Shown: positions 23,063 through 36,605 of the stretch, one piece after another
Layout of the letters: every line of letters begins with the position of its first letter
How positions within the stretch are numbered: position 1 is the first letter of the stretch
Origin: Stenopsyche tienmushanensis
Taxonomy: Eukaryota > Arthropoda > Insecta > Trichoptera > Stenopsychidae
NCBI GenBank assembly: GCA_008973525.1
Contig: WACJ01000274.1
Span: 372,001 to 436,000 of the forward strand
Direction of reading: 5' to 3'
DNA length: 64,000 bases
Made by a program: the position numbers and the translations under genes
The notes under the pieces: generated by a model
What the model was told of the DNA's origin: nothing
Databases searched by the model: none
What the model saw: the letters and a program-made list of their open reading frames with translations, nothing else

Positions 23063-26000
23063 CAAAAAAATCAAAGCTTATAACCTGAATATACATATAT
23101 GATTTTAATATTTAAAGGTTATCCTTATTTTTGTAGGGTTTTTTATGGTGGAAAATCAAATATGTTGGTGGTTATATACCCTAATAATATGATAATGATC
23201 ATCCAAACAACCAACATCGGTCATTTAAATATTAAAAACTGTAAAAAAAAAACGATTATTGGTACAATGGACTAGTTCTTGGATTCATGCTACAAAAGTT
23301 TGGACTCAGATTCCAAAGTGTGATTCGCTCGATGTTTTTCAAATTTTTAATTAAAACTTACTCTGGATTTTACGCTGTAACGTTAAATGAGCCATTTACA
23401 TAAATGTTTATTAATATATTGTAATAAAGACCAATTCGCAAATATCTTTGAACATGTTCTTAAATTTATTTCCAGTGATATTTTTCAGTTTTACTTATGT
23501 GTGCCAATCGTTATTTACAAGCATGGTATATTTATATTTGCTTTCATTGTTTGTGTAGATATAATTAATTACCATTGTTAATATAACTTATGTAAGCTTA
23601 CAATCCAATGGCTTTAATTGTATTTCAGCTTAAATCTAATTTACTTGATCTAAAAAGTGGTATATCGATCATAATAGTAATATTAGCTGAAAGAAGCAAT
23701 GCTTGGGGAATATAGTAGATATAATGTTATAATACTTTGCTATTATTTCAATTCCATCAATCTTCATTTCCAATTCCATTAACCGGCCAATTGATAATTT
23801 GTGATTAAAGTTGCTAAAGTAGTCAAATTTAATTTTTGAATTATACAATTACAATACATGCTAATCTTTAATCACTAAACAATATTGCCATATTTTTTAA
23901 TGAGAATACTGTCATTGATTGGAATAGTCCGGCTTTATGCCTATTTCCTGGTCAAATCCTCCGATGAATAGCCATACATTTATACAAATCCAACAAAATC
24001 CTCTTATCGTCATTAAAGCATACTCATGATAACCGACAAAAACAATCTGCCCAAATGTTGCACCGATTGCACAAGTGCAACACTTACTGGCGCTAATTAC
24101 CCTTCTAGGGCCGTCGGCGCGGTGCAACGTCAAAGCTTGCTGCAATTATTTGCACGGTTATTGGCATTGCATTTTGGGGTCCAGTCATTTGGAAACATTG
24201 AATAATATCTGGTGGATTAAGCGCCAGTCAGATAAAGGGCTAAATGTCCATTGTGCCCTATGCAAATATAATCCAACCATCCTCTTGCGTTGCATTAGCG
24301 ATGCTTAATGTGCTACAAACTATGTTTCAATTGAATAAACATTATATTCCCTTTAACGAGCCGTACATAATTCAATGCTTGAAATCATTTAAAACTAGCA
24401 GTGTCGATGTCCTCTCAAACAGCATCATCATCCTATTTTGAATGCCCATCCTGTCAAATATGGCCGACAATGCAAGCAGTTTGCAACAAGAATTGCTTTG
24501 TTTCGCCCTGAAATAACGATGATATGATTACTATTGTTGGGAGATATCTTCAGATGAGATTACTAAGATACTGTATTACATTGTCAGTCTAAATGTTACA
24601 ATGCAACAATATCACATCCTGGAAAGAACAAGAGCAAAGCATCTTGGAATAATGGGGAAAGGTATTTGATTTATTAAATTGTTTTGATTATTAACGTGTT
24701 GTATATGATCATAATTGGTTAAAGTCCTTAAGTTTGATTTAACACTATGTTTATTAAAAATGATTATCAAAGTTAAAATGCATTTGTTGATATTTGAGTT
24801 CATGACAGTATTAATAATTGATTTAGTATAAAATTAATGCTGCTTTTATTGCTTTGCTAAAATTTCGCTCAAAAGTGTTAGAAGCAATATTTTTTAAAAA
24901 TATGTGTGCTTCCAAAGTATAAATAAATTAAGTGATAGCAGGATACTGAGAAAGTCAATTTGAATTTTAGATGAGTTTTACAAGAAAAATATGTATATAA
25001 ATTCATGTTTTCAAAAGGTCATGTGAAAAACGGAGAGGCGACCCATGACCTATATAACTTTTTGCCATGGATAAAGCTCTTAAAGCTCTCCTTTTGTATT
25101 TAACTAGAATTTTATCTTTGAAACTCGCTCTTATTGCGACAACAAATAGAAACATTGTTTGCATCCCGATTTGTGAAACGGAATGGCGAAAAGTAATAAG
25201 TTTCTTACATTTGTACCCAGAATTTTAACATCTGACTATAGGGTTAAATGAAATCAAGATCAATGTATTTCAATATCTTTACATATTTATCTTCGTCTTT
25301 TATTATGCAAAAAGATGTTTTTGAATTACCATAGAAGAGGCTTATTTCCCGGAAGAAAAATAAAGAATGCTACTCAAAGGCTCTTAGATTCATGGCATAA
25401 ATCAGAGCTTTTAACTATCAAATATTGAAGCTTAGCAACGAGCAATGTTGCTATCCCATATTGATCCGGTCTTCAGTTAGCCTTCGAAATTATTAGATCA
25501 CATAAAAACTCTACTAAGGGCGCGTAATTCCATAGAACCCATGAAAAACCCCAAGTATACGGTACATACAACAAGAGTGATTAAATTAACCAAAGTTGGC
25601 CCATATTCGCGGTCATTATTTTGAAACAACCGTAAATGGCGCACTTCAACAAATTTATGGTTATTGAAAATTTCGCTGAGTAAAATGTGAGTAATGCGGT
25701 AATTGCATCGCAGAATTTATTACCCCAGATTGTAATTTAACTTGTAGTATTTGCGAGACTGAGTTATTATACGCGAATGATACATCCAGTACAATGCGAC
25801 AGTCTGTAAATTAGTTCACCCTCCACAACACACAAAACAATCGATATTTCAACCCCGATTTATCATTTAAAATCGTGTTATTAGTATTTTTTCATTCAAT
25901 ATATTGAATAGGTAAATTGTATTAAAAAATGCTTGAGATGCTTAAAATTATCACTTAAAATTACAACAACCATCGTCTTACATTTATACAATCTTTCATT

Positions 26001-27040
26001 AAGCATTCAGAATATTTATAACATAATAAAAAGATAATTGTTTAAATACTATAAATAATTATTTGCGATGATATACGCAATCATTTAATATATATTTTTA
26101 TATTAATTTAATTTAATAAGGACCAAGAACAGTAATGTGAAACATTTTTTGGTATAATTTTAACGATTATGGAAGGTTTTTTTATGGACAAATTATCAAG
26201 ACTACTAGAATACAGATTAAATATAATTGGCTTATAAATACACGCCAATAATATTCTTAAGTCCTGCAGGTACAATGGATGGGATTAGCCTGGAATGGAG
26301 ATGAATGGAAGAGAATTTGAGAGGCTTTTGTCCTGTAAGAGATTTTATCGTGCTGATGATGAGATCGATGGATGTTACAAAAATATATTTAATCATAGTA
26401 AAATTATATAAATTCGAATATTCATAAAATGAACCGGATTTTATTGATCTTTTTCAATAAAATCATTTAGAAAGTTGGAACAAGATGGAACTTAATAAGC
26501 ATGATGTTAAAAAAAAATTTACTCTTTGAATTAGTCAACAAATTATGTACTTAAAAGTTTTTAAAATCGAAAATTAGCTCTGACGAAGATATATATTTTT
26601 TAAAAAATTTAACGATGTTCTTCTGCCAATCGAAATTGCAAAAAAGAAAAAAAAAGTTCTAACAATTCTACACTGATGCTAATCACATTAAAATTATATT
26701 TAGAAACGGGGAACGTTCCTCCTTTTATAGAAGAATACAGATAAATCATCCAATAATCTTGATTTAAATGTGCAGATAATAAAAAAGGAAATAGAAGTAA
26801 TGGAATCAGAAACAGTTGGACAACACATTTGCTGATAATATCAAAATCAGCCATCCAGTTGTTTATAAGGATAAAATAAAGTTTATTGAAAAACTATTCA
26901 AAAATTTTGATCACATCCAAAAAAGGTATGATATTTCAGATATTCTTTATGATTCTTTATTGTCGATAAAAACCAACCTCATCGACAACTGAGAGAATTT
27001 TCACCACAGTAGTATCAACAAAAAGAAAATTACAACCAAG
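23063..27040. other. AT-rich non-coding stretch
   Basis: No supported gene in 4 kb. Around 24040-24200 there is a slightly GC-richer patch with GCACCGATTGCACAAGTGC and GTGCAACACTTACTGGCGC, a possible regulatory patch. The rest is AT-rich with scattered ATTAATTT-type motifs. Confidence 0.45.
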
Positions 27041-27328
27041 TTTAATACTCTGATGAGTACAGTCGCGTATTTGCGTTTGAATTTCAGACATTCAGAACGA
27101 ACATTCATTGCAAGTTGAGTTCGAAAAGAGACAGAGGCGGAGATAGTGTCTTGTACGTTAAGTTTAGAGAGAGAGAGAGAGAGAGAGACGAAGAGATTTT
27201 TTCGTATTTCATACATCGATCAATAACCCAAATTTACCGACTAACAATGAAAACCCAAATTAGTCGATTTCAAGTGGATTTGTACGGGTGATAAGTGGCG
27301 GACATACAAATATAGCATCCACGTTTAA
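27041..27328 (+). mobile_element. piggyBac-type MITE, truncated copy
   Basis: Starts with TTTAATACTC...GAGTACAGTCGCGTATTTGCG, matching the end of the 44.5 kb copy, and carries the family blocks GAGACAGAGGCGGAGATAGTG, CCCAAATTTACCGACTAA, GATAAGTGGCGGACA and ATATAGCATCCACG. A (GA)n tract at 27170-27187 expands a purine-rich part of the element. The right end (TCACTACTCAAAGGG) is absent: the match breaks at about 27328, where a GC-richer sequence starts. Confidence 0.65.
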
Positions 27329-27770
27329 GTCACGTAGTAGCGCCGTTAATCTGAGCAGATTTAATTCGCCAGATTAACAGTTACATCTTCCATCTCTCTT
27401 CATGTGCAATATGCTATTTTATCAGCGGCATCTCTTGTGGCCCCCGCGGATACATTGCACCTACATACCGACCGACCACCAGTTGGGGAGTGACGCGCAT
27501 GAGGCGGGAGTCGGGATGGTCGTCGGTTAGCCTTGACTGCGGAAGGTCGTCCTTCCTACAGCCAGATCTCTCTCTCTCTCTCTCTTGTGTGGAATAAATG
27601 GTTATTAAGATAGAGAGTCTTTCTATTCGACGCCTGTCTATTCCCATCCATTCGTTGAGCAACATCACGGCCCGATAAAATAACGGATGGAATACGCGTT
27701 GCGCAACGGAAAATGCTACCTTTTGTCTTCTTTCTTCAGTGACAGAATCAAGATGCTTCGTATCCAATGG
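27329..27770. other. GC-richer segment, LTR-like
   Basis: This segment replaces the right end of a MITE and is clearly richer in G and C than its neighbours. It has a 9-bp inverted repeat (GTTAATCTG at 27345-27353, CAGATTAAC at 27370-27378), a (CT)n tract near 27566-27583 and an AATAAA at 27593-27598. A 117-codon minus-strand frame at 27414-27767 spans it but has no recognisable domain and encodes the CT tract as an ERERER run. Composition, the polyadenylation-like signal and the abrupt junction would suit a retroelement LTR, but I find no TG...CA ends with a target duplication. Confidence 0.3.
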
Positions 27771-29756
27771 AATAAATGTATTCCTAATGAAGGGAACTAT
27801 GTAGAAAATAAAACACTTTATTTGTATTTTTCAGCAAATTCTGTTATATATAAATCCCCCTCGTATACATATTTAAAATATTCGAATATTTTACTAAAAT
27901 AATTTCATACTCTTTATTCGTACAATTGATTTTGCGAATATTTGGGATCCCCAAATGCATAAACTTTCAAGTGGAACCAGTTGGTATTTGATGACTGTCT
28001 TTAATAATAGATAAATTCATATTTTTCATTCGGAAGCATAAGGTTTGATATGATGCTGAGTCACATGTTTTTTTAAAAAATGGCAATTTACGTTATAAAT
28101 TGAATTATTAACGTTATCATCAAACATCCATAACAACGTAAGATTTCTTCGTTTATAACGTTCTTGTGATAAATGGGTCGTTTCGACACATAGTAAGCGA
28201 TATATTTAAAACGCGCGTGTGTACCAAAGGTTAATCTTAAACTAATAGCGCATAAGCTTATCTTAATAGGCAGTATTTCACTATTGAAAAACGATTATCG
28301 GCTTATGTAAATGCTCAAATTTGCTCTAAGCTCCTACGAAAAAAAGATCACTCATAATCTCAAATACGTCATTAATTATGCGCTTAACCGACTAGATCGA
28401 TGATGGCTTAGAGCGCTCAAAACATTCCACTGAAATTACTCGATTTTAAATTATTTACGAAGACTCTTGCACAAAATATTTATCATTTTTCTTTCCACCT
28501 TAATCGTTTTAATAGCTCCCAGATTCTGTTTCTAATTTCAATGTCGATCTGATCATTTATTAAGATCTGTCTGATGAAGACCATTTGTCTTTTAGGCAAG
28601 AGCGCTCAAGTTCAGTTTTTTTGTGATATGTGACAAAAAATATATTGTCGACCTTCATGCGAAGATTTTGCCCCAGAATTTTTGTCGAAGAAAACGTTTC
28701 ATTTAATTCTCAAATTCAATTGTGTCGGTAGAATTCAGATGCTTAAAGGCTTTATATGGATCCATTAAAACGCTTATAATATTTTTTTTACGAAAGTACT
28801 TCAAACAAATTCATTTTATATCATTCACCATCCTTAACACACAATTTCGTTACACAAAACAACTTATCCTAATGCGATTCGTTTGTGTCGAGACATATTC
28901 AAGAAATACGTATATAATAGTACTGAATTTATTAATTTTGCCTAAAGATATATTGGCAAAATACAAAGCAAATAGAAAATTATTGGTTATTAAATAGTTT
29001 CATGTATTATTTATTTTTTTCGATCTCACATAACGAATTCAATCGAATCGAATTAAAGATGACTTTGAAATGTCGAATACATACATAAGTGTTTTTTGGG
29101 AAGATTAAACAGCCAGACACACATATAGAATAAAAGCGGAATGATAAATGGACGCTAGTTACATGGCAAATTTGTTCATTACCCTGGCATTGATAAATAG
29201 CGCAACCCTTAAATGACGTCGGCGATGACCATTAACATTTCATAAAGTGGAAAAATCGCATTAAAATTTGTGAAGTTAATAACCGCAAGTTTTTCCAATT
29301 GTCGCTACGTTTCGCATCTATTCATAATTGCCGTGATTAATCGACTGAATGTGATTTCATGCTTACTTCACGTAGACTCGACGTGCCCGTAAATTTTCGC
29401 TTTTAACCCTTTCCCCCCCAGAGACTGCCATTTGACCCGTCACTCAACTCGCATTACATATGTTAAATATGTTACATCAAATGTTACGGCCTTAATGAGT
29501 TTTCCACAACGCTAAAAGCCTTTCTTTAATTTGGATATTCAAGTACGTATTTGGGAGCATGTATCTAATCTTGTATAAATTTACACGAAAAATGATTTAT
29601 GATTTGTATAATAAATTTATATTTTGATCAAAGAAAGCGATTGCAGAAATTTGGCGCAAAATTATATTGATGTAAAATCAGATAGGAGTGATAACGATCA
29701 ATGTAAGGTTGACATAATAGAGATTTAAAAAATATTATCATAACTTTTAGTAAAAG
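27771..29756. other. AT-rich non-coding stretch
   Basis: No supported gene. The frame at 28722-28997 (91 codons) has no recognisable similarity. Confidence 0.45.
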
Positions 29757-31290
29757 AAATATCTACTCAAGGAAATCCCCTGATCTGGATCGCATTGATA
29801 AACGCATCGCCAAAAGGGCCTTTCTGCAGATCGACCTCGATCTTTGTTTCATTTTTCAAGAGTGTTTCAAGACAGGCGTCTTTCTTGACTACTGGAAAAG
29901 AGGACTGGTTGCCGCTCTTCCGAAACCAAAGACGAACAAACAACCAGAAGACCCAAAGGCGTATCGGATCATAATGTTGCTTCCCACGCTAGGAAAACTC
30001 TTGAAGAAAACTATAGCGTATAGGATGAATACTACCCTTGAGGAAGACTGTCCACTATCTGGAAAACAGTTTGGCTTCAGACCTGGAAAGTCCACCATTT
30101 ATGCCATCTCCAGGGTGCTATCTATCACAGAATTAACCACCGAACACTACGCGATTGCGGCTCTGTTGAATCCCTCGGGAGCTTTTGACAATGCCTGGTG
30201 AGCAATGATTATCGTCAAACTGGATAAATACAAGATCCCTAATAACATAATTAAATTAATACGTAACTACTTTGATATTAGGATTGTTTTTGCATCGGCT
30301 GAAGGTGAGCTTATCACTCGCTCTCTGATAATGAGATGTCCATAGGGATCTGTTCTGGAGCCCATGCTCTGGAACATCCTGCTTAATGATGCCCTTGACC
30401 TGATACTCCCGCAGGATTGCTTACTAACAGCATATGCTGATGACCTTACTCTCACAACATGTGGGTATTCACGATCATAACTGGAGGAAAGAACGTCAAA
30501 ATCAAAAGCTCAAAAAAAGCTCAAGGGCAAAATCAAGCGTTATCCACACATTTGACTGGATGAAGACCGTATAGTTTTCGATAAAAACGTTCACCTGGGC
30601 GTAGCCATCTCTGAGGGATGCAGATTCAGAGAAAACATTAAAATTGCATCCAGCAGAGCGACCAAGGCTTTTGGCAAAGTGTCCAGACTGGCGGGTGCTG
30701 ATTAGGGTCTTGGGGGCAGACACCTCAAAATTGCCTATGAAGCATGGGTAGACAGACTTGGACACCGTGGACGTGACAAGACAGCGAGAAGAAGCATAAA
30801 CATTGCACAACGGCACCTACTACTAAGAATCACTGGAGCGTACAGAACAACTGCTACAGACAACCTCCCTGTCCTTGCAGGGATCATGCCACTAGACCTG
30901 AGTTGGTCTGAGTCACCTCACGGTGGCTACATGCGGAATTTCTTTGGTCTCATCTCGCCTCAAGCTAAAATGGGTTGACCCCAATCATTGTACTTCCCAG
31001 TTTCTGACAGGGCACGGCCGTTTTGCGGCATACCTGGCAAGAATGAAAATAAAAGATAGTTCGCACTGTGTGTACTGAGATCCTTTCATGGACGCGGATC
31101 ACGTTCTGTGGTCGTATTTGGGCATGTCGGTCGAGAGAGAGGCTCTCGTACGCCGTATCAGTGGTCGTTTTTCTGGACCTCTTGGCCACAGGGACTTGGT
31201 GGCCAGCTTCAGTGCCTTTTCGGCGTTTAATGCCCTTTTCCATAGTTTCGGAGCCAAATGCGCCTTGGACCATAACATGTCATTTATACT
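29757..31290 (+). pseudogene. R1-clade LINE reverse transcriptase, 5'-truncated
   Basis: This is the reverse transcriptase and C-terminal part of a non-LTR retrotransposon ORF2. Recognisable blocks in order are SPDLDRIDKR (about 29775), KRGLVAALPKP, ILPTLGKLL-like LPTLGKLLKKTIAYRM, SGKQFGFRPGKST, SGAFDNAW, the catalytic box TAYADDLTL (YADD at 30433-30444) and LLRITGAYRTTATDNLPVL. The end shows a degenerate zinc-knuckle region with SHCVY and DADHVLW. The GAFDNAW and ITGAYRTT forms point to the R1 clade. The first catalytic aspartate, expected a few residues before SGAFDNAW, is asparagine (LLNPSGAF). In-frame stops follow NAW and RCP, with frameshifts after about 30470. The endonuclease domain and ORF1 are missing, as is usual for 5'-truncated copies. 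The 3' end of the element is not defined. Confidence 0.88.
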
Positions 31291-33362
31291 ATTTTTATAT
31301 TTGTCCTCTATGTCACTACGAGTTGAGCATATACTTGTATTAACCTAGGTGTGAATAAAAATGCGGCCCGCGGGTCAAATTTTGATTATTGGAGCGTTCC
31401 TACGGAAGCATAAACGATAAACGCCGAAAAACGACGCAACATTATTTGGATTTAATATGCCCTACCCAATTTTATTAACGGTCACATTATTTACTTTTTT
31501 ACTCTAACTTACAAATCCCTTGACTGTGTTTATTCATAGTTAATATTGAAAACCATCTCAAGAATAAATAGACGACGGATAAGGACATACAATATGAGAT
31601 TAAACGGTTTAGAAAGTCTGTGAAAATTACAGTTATGAGATCGAAGAAACCGACGGGAAGAACATGTTTTCTCGCGGCCAAGACTATTGGACGACTCTTT
31701 TGCCTTCTTGTCTGCGCGTCCACAATTTTAATTGCACATGCACACAATAAGAGATGATTGACGAAAATAACAATACCATCGGATACCTTTTTCCATGCTT
31801 AACAATAACATATATTATTGCCAAACAAATTATTAGTATGAATCATGTTTGAACCAATGTATCGATAATTTCAATTTTAGCTTTTCTCACATTTTCGCGT
31901 CAGTGTCGCCAAAATACTAGCAGATAACCTCTGGAATGGCCTTTAGTACAAAGAGATATGAAGATTACCATATAAGATTTAGATAGTATTTAAAAAGCGT
32001 TTCATGGTTCGGGTTGCATGGATGAGTCTAGGGGTTGGTGAAGAATAGCATGTGGAGTGTGTATTGCCTACTGTTAAGCATGTGGCGGCAGCATTATAAT
32101 TTGGGACCACATAATGGCTACCGTCATTATTCAAAAGACTCATGTACTCAAAACAACGTTGACATTACAGCTCTACGCGTATACCATAGTTTTCAAGACA
32201 ATGTACCATATCATAAATAAGCGCAAATCATTAAAAAGTTTGAATTTAAGCTTTACGACCAAATGGATTGCTAACGGCATAAATATCGAGGGTAACCCAA
32301 CCAAATATTTTTTGCTTACAGATCAATATATGCATATTATATTTATGCACGATTAATTCACTTATTTAATTGGAAAGTGTTTCGAAGAAAAGCTTGAATA
32401 TCCAGGGGTAGAATATTGTTGAATAATATCAAATCACATTATTTATCAATAGTTTCGTCAAATATTTATAAGCAACGTAATGTAATGACATATCATTGAT
32501 ACCGGATATCTTGTCGCAAATATTGATAGGGATGTGAGAAAAACAAAATATGAAGATATGATATTGGGAGAGTATTTAGTGATGTCCGGATATTCGAGCG
32601 ATCGTCCCGCTGGGCGGTGCTCACAATGTCCCACCACGATTTATCATATTACCTATGTGGAAAATGAAGACGTATTTTCCAGCCGGAGAGCCTTATCTGC
32701 AGGCCGGAGAAGGGGGCCCCGAAAAAAATATTAACGTAAAAGTAATATATCGAACCGGAGGGGTTCCCATGGGAGCAGTTTCGACGAATTTATCACCGCT
32801 GGAAAATAGCTCATGCGAGCCGCTGGAGCATTTTTCTCGTATGACAAAATATCGTATAAGTAGGGCCGTGTACGGCGTGCTTAATTTTAATGTGCGCGCT
32901 AATGCCGTATATCAACGGACCGCACTCCTACATAAATAATACTTAAACGCTCTAATAAAACACTTCATACACTGCCCTTTGAAGAATTCCTTTATCTACC
33001 CCTACGCTTCAAGGTCATACAATATAAATACCAACCTTAATACCTTTTAATGTGGCAATTTAACATCATATATCTATGATTAACATTCAAATAACTGCTG
33101 AAAAAGATTCATGAGCGAAATCCGCCCTTTTGCTATCCACGCCGAAAATTCAAATAACCCGTGTAATATCAAACAAAATAAAATTAATAAATGCTGATGT
33201 AATTTCTAGTTAAATCCCACGAGGGACCTAAAAAGGGAGGGAATATTCTAAATGGAAATAATCCTAATAATACAATCGAATCCAATAATATTCAACAACA
33301 TACATTTATTAATCTAAAAAAATTTTCATTTCGTTTATTTTGCCATATTTGGCAGTAAATTA
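31291..33362. other. Non-coding stretch with a GC-richer patch
   Basis: The first 100-150 bases may be 3' untranslated sequence of the LINE (AATAAA at 31355-31360). No gene is supported beyond. The patch 32570-32940 is richer in G and C (GCAGGCCGGAGAAGGGGGCC, CCGGAGGGGTTCCCATGGG) and has CATAAA- and TTTAT-type AT cores at its edges; it could be regulatory. Overlapping frames there have no similarity. Confidence 0.4.
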
Positions 33363-33589
33363 TTAACCCCTTAAAGAGGTAAGACACAATGTTGTGCCCT
33401 TATAATGATATAATGAATCGATTTCAAGTGTATTGTTTATGTTTACTTGAAGGAATTACCGAATATTGTGTGCATTCGGTAAATTGACAGTGTTTATTTA
33501 TTTATGTACAAGATGATAAGTAGCAGACATACAAATATAGCATAAAAGTTTATGATTATTTATAATTAGCTCACTGTTCAAAGGGTTAA
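33363..33589 (+). mobile_element. piggyBac-type MITE, internally deleted
   Basis: TTAA intact at both ends (33363-33366, 33586-33589), 227 bases. The left terminus TTAACCCCTTAAAGAGGTAA and GACACAATGTTGTG are nearly identical to 19721. The right terminus CAAAGGGTTAA is the cleanest in the window. The middle part with the GAGAGACAGAG block is deleted compared with 17474 and 19721. Confidence 0.85.
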
Positions 33590-33855
33590 TAATCTCCATT
33601 AAAATTATTCTTGGGGTTGAAATATTTTTGTATGATATTTTCTAAACGATTTATTATTTTTGAACTGAATTTTCAGTTGATGGTCCTAATTAAGATTTTT
33701 TATAATATGCCACTTGCGACAGCACTTAAACTTCTTCTCGCTGTCACAATTATGCAATTAATTACTTTTTCAAAATATACTTGTCTATTTAGAAATAGTT
33801 TCAGATAAGGTTCTGTAAAGATATTTTGACTGTAAAGTTCTCTCTCGATGTGAAT
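33590..33855. other. Short AT-rich spacer
   Basis: Nothing recognised between the two TTAA-bounded elements; the 65-codon frame at 33611 has no similarity. Confidence 0.4.
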
Positions 33856-33943
33856 ATTAGAGCATCATTTACGTCAACGATATATCATCGTTGGCACATT
33901 ACGAAGGTTTTGTCAATGACGATATATCGTTGTTAAGTGTTAA
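33856..33943 (-). mobile_element. TTAA mini-element with paired palindromes
   Basis: On the minus strand it begins TTAACACTTAACAACG and contains two GATATATC-centred palindromes (cores at 33921-33928 and 33879-33886) 42 bases apart, each flanked by CAACG and CGTTG-like arms. The outer left edge is TTAG, a one-base variant of TTAA. Length about 88 bases, little more than one transposon end. Confidence 0.55.
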
Positions 33944-36605
33944 TAAGGTTGATATATTTATGCAATGCTGACGCAATCTATAATGGAAAATGTCTCTTTT
34001 TCATGCTTAATTAAATCGACATGAAGACATTCAAAATGTCATATTTTCTATTTCTAGTGTCTATTTTCTTAAGTATCTCATTTATCTAGATTAATATTTT
34101 TAAAGCGTTCCCACAGAAACAAAAATAAAATGCAACATATTATTGTTTAAGGATGTTTTGATAAAATTTATCTTAATTCTTTAAAAGACTGCACACAAGA
34201 AATGAATTCAAATCTTGTTTTTATGGACAAAGTAAAAGAAAATTAGAAAGAATAATATCAAGATAAACCCATGTCGATGATAAAGTTTCATCTCCAAATT
34301 TGATCATAAACAAGACCTAAGAAAAATTACAAAATTCCTGAACAAAGTATGAAAAAGTTCGGTTTAAGTTCGAATCTGAGTGGAGATTTGCGTCAATTTT
34401 TCATAAATTCATAAATCGTTATATAAGATCTGAATGGAAAACAAATTAACGAATACAATTTAAGGTATCAAAAAAAATTCATATTATTGCATCTACACCC
34501 TAATTGAATATCCACAAGTTAAGCTTAAATACATTTACGTAGTGCTTTAAAACATCATTGAAATGGATGATTTTGATTTAAATCATAAATGCTATACCTT
34601 TTCTCTAAGCAATATAGAAAATAATTATCATGTTTTACAAAGATTAAAAATATGGCCATGACGTTCTCATTCTTTGCTGTTATAGCTGAAGTCTGATAAA
34701 TACTTGAATCTTAATGGAAGAAGCTTTTTATGACATGAATGAAGCTGAATTGAAGAGTTATTGCAGCTCTATAAGTTTGAAATATCTTATTGAGATGCAA
34801 AATTGAATGCATTTATAAATTAAAAAGACAGTAATATTAAAATCGATTTATCATCTCAAATTTGTGCAAATAATTTAGGCATTATAATAATGTTGTATTT
34901 CTTTAAATTTACTACTTTTATTCAGATTTATTTTCAAAAAACTACCCCAACTCACTGAATTGAAATGCCATCAAATAATACTCCCTGAATATTTTTAAAA
35001 TAGGAACCTTTTTTGGGGGGAATCAATGGATCTAATCACTTAAGACTTGCATCTCAAACGAAAGCATTCAATGCATCCATAGTAGAATGTATCCACGCGT
35101 TTCAGTTTTCTCACTCGATTCAATATAGGTGCTCCCGAGTTTCTTTTCCTTGAATGGATCTCGTGGAACTTAAGCGTTATCTCCCATCTGGAAAGCCATT
35201 GTCAAAACACGTTTTGTGTGAGAAACTTTAGTCAGGATTTGATGTGGGAGCCTTTGAAGCATTGTTACGTGTATACAACGATATCTGATGGGAATGGGCT
35301 GGAAATAGTTTCCCTAAGATGGACGTTTGTGCGGTATTCCCGCCCACATTTTCTATTTACTATCAGGCATGGAAGCCTCCCTTTTCTTAATGGGGTTTTA
35401 AAAGCGGATCGCTTAATTAAATCGGCCTCGCGATTAAGGCTTTATTAACCATACCAAGCCAAATATGAAAAGCTACCGATGACAAGCACTTCTCAAATGT
35501 AAATCGATCGAATGGAAGCAATAATTGCTATTAATGTGAAAAGCAATAAAAAGCCATTTCGTGTGAATCTTTTGTCCCATAAAAAAGATCTCTTTCATTC
35601 AATTAAAGACATGGCAACTTAGAAAGATATGCATTTGGGATATATATTGTTTCAAATTATTAAATATTGATTCAATATTTAAATAGGAATAATATAGTTT
35701 CAAAGGTCGAAACCAACACAGTTACCTTTCAGGCCAGCTTTAAATGGGGACTATAGTTTATAACTATCGGGCGCAATTGCCTTTAATATACACCCCCTGG
35801 CATTTACCCATGTCACACACACGCTCGGGGTCGACCCTGAATTGAAAGTTTTAAATTCGAACCCGAAATCACGTTATTCTGATTCTGATTAAGCTCCGAG
35901 CGGTAAATATTTGCAGGGATATCTGTAGCCGAAAAACCGCAAACGAGTAAATAAAATTAGATTTGATAATTGAATGGACGCAGAGAAAAATACAATTAAC
36001 CCCTGCCCGCTTAGAGGGATGAAAATCAAATTCGACGTCTTCAATAAAGAGCGATATTAAATGGAATCATATCAAGATTCGATTTTGTGTTAATGTAATA
36101 CACTTCGTTGATATTATATTAATCTTTTTCATCCAATATTCTATAAGAGAAATAAGTATTCGTTGATTTTCACACTCAAACTTTGCTTCTATTATTCTTC
36201 TTCTAAAAAATATGAATTTTAATGATTATTATTTTGTGCATTATAAAATATTATTTATGAAACTACCTCGTTTTTAAACGATTTTGCTAATTACATTTAA
36301 AAACCATAGTAATTACCATTGAGCTATCTGTAAATCGATATGGACTTCTATTTTATCGTTTTATCAGTAATGACATTTCTCGGTAATTTTGCATGCCCTA
36401 CATATTAACCGTAAAATGACTACACATTAAAACTATATTTACAAGTTTTCATATAAATTTTGAAAGCATTGGCCATCGTGCAGTATCTCAGATAATGATT
36501 TATGTAATACAGCATCAATTATCTTCAAATCGCTTGTTGGTTTCTGAAAGGGCTTCAGAATGAGCTAAATAATATATGTAATATAAAATTAAAACAACGG
36601 ATATA
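33944..36605. other. AT-rich non-coding stretch
   Basis: No supported gene. The frame at 35218-35448 lies in a slightly GC-richer patch (35150-35450) but has no recognisable similarity. Confidence 0.45.

Noticed and set aside
22598..23074. Longest frame on the minus strand in its region (158 codons)
   Set aside because: It lies antisense to the recognisable remnant at 22467-23060 and has no similarity of its own; a shadow frame.
27168..27187. (GA)n microsatellite as an independent feature
   Set aside because: It expands a purine-rich block of the MITE in which it lies.
27414..27767. 117-codon minus-strand frame
   Set aside because: It encodes a simple CT tract as ERERER, has no domain, and sits in an LTR-like block.
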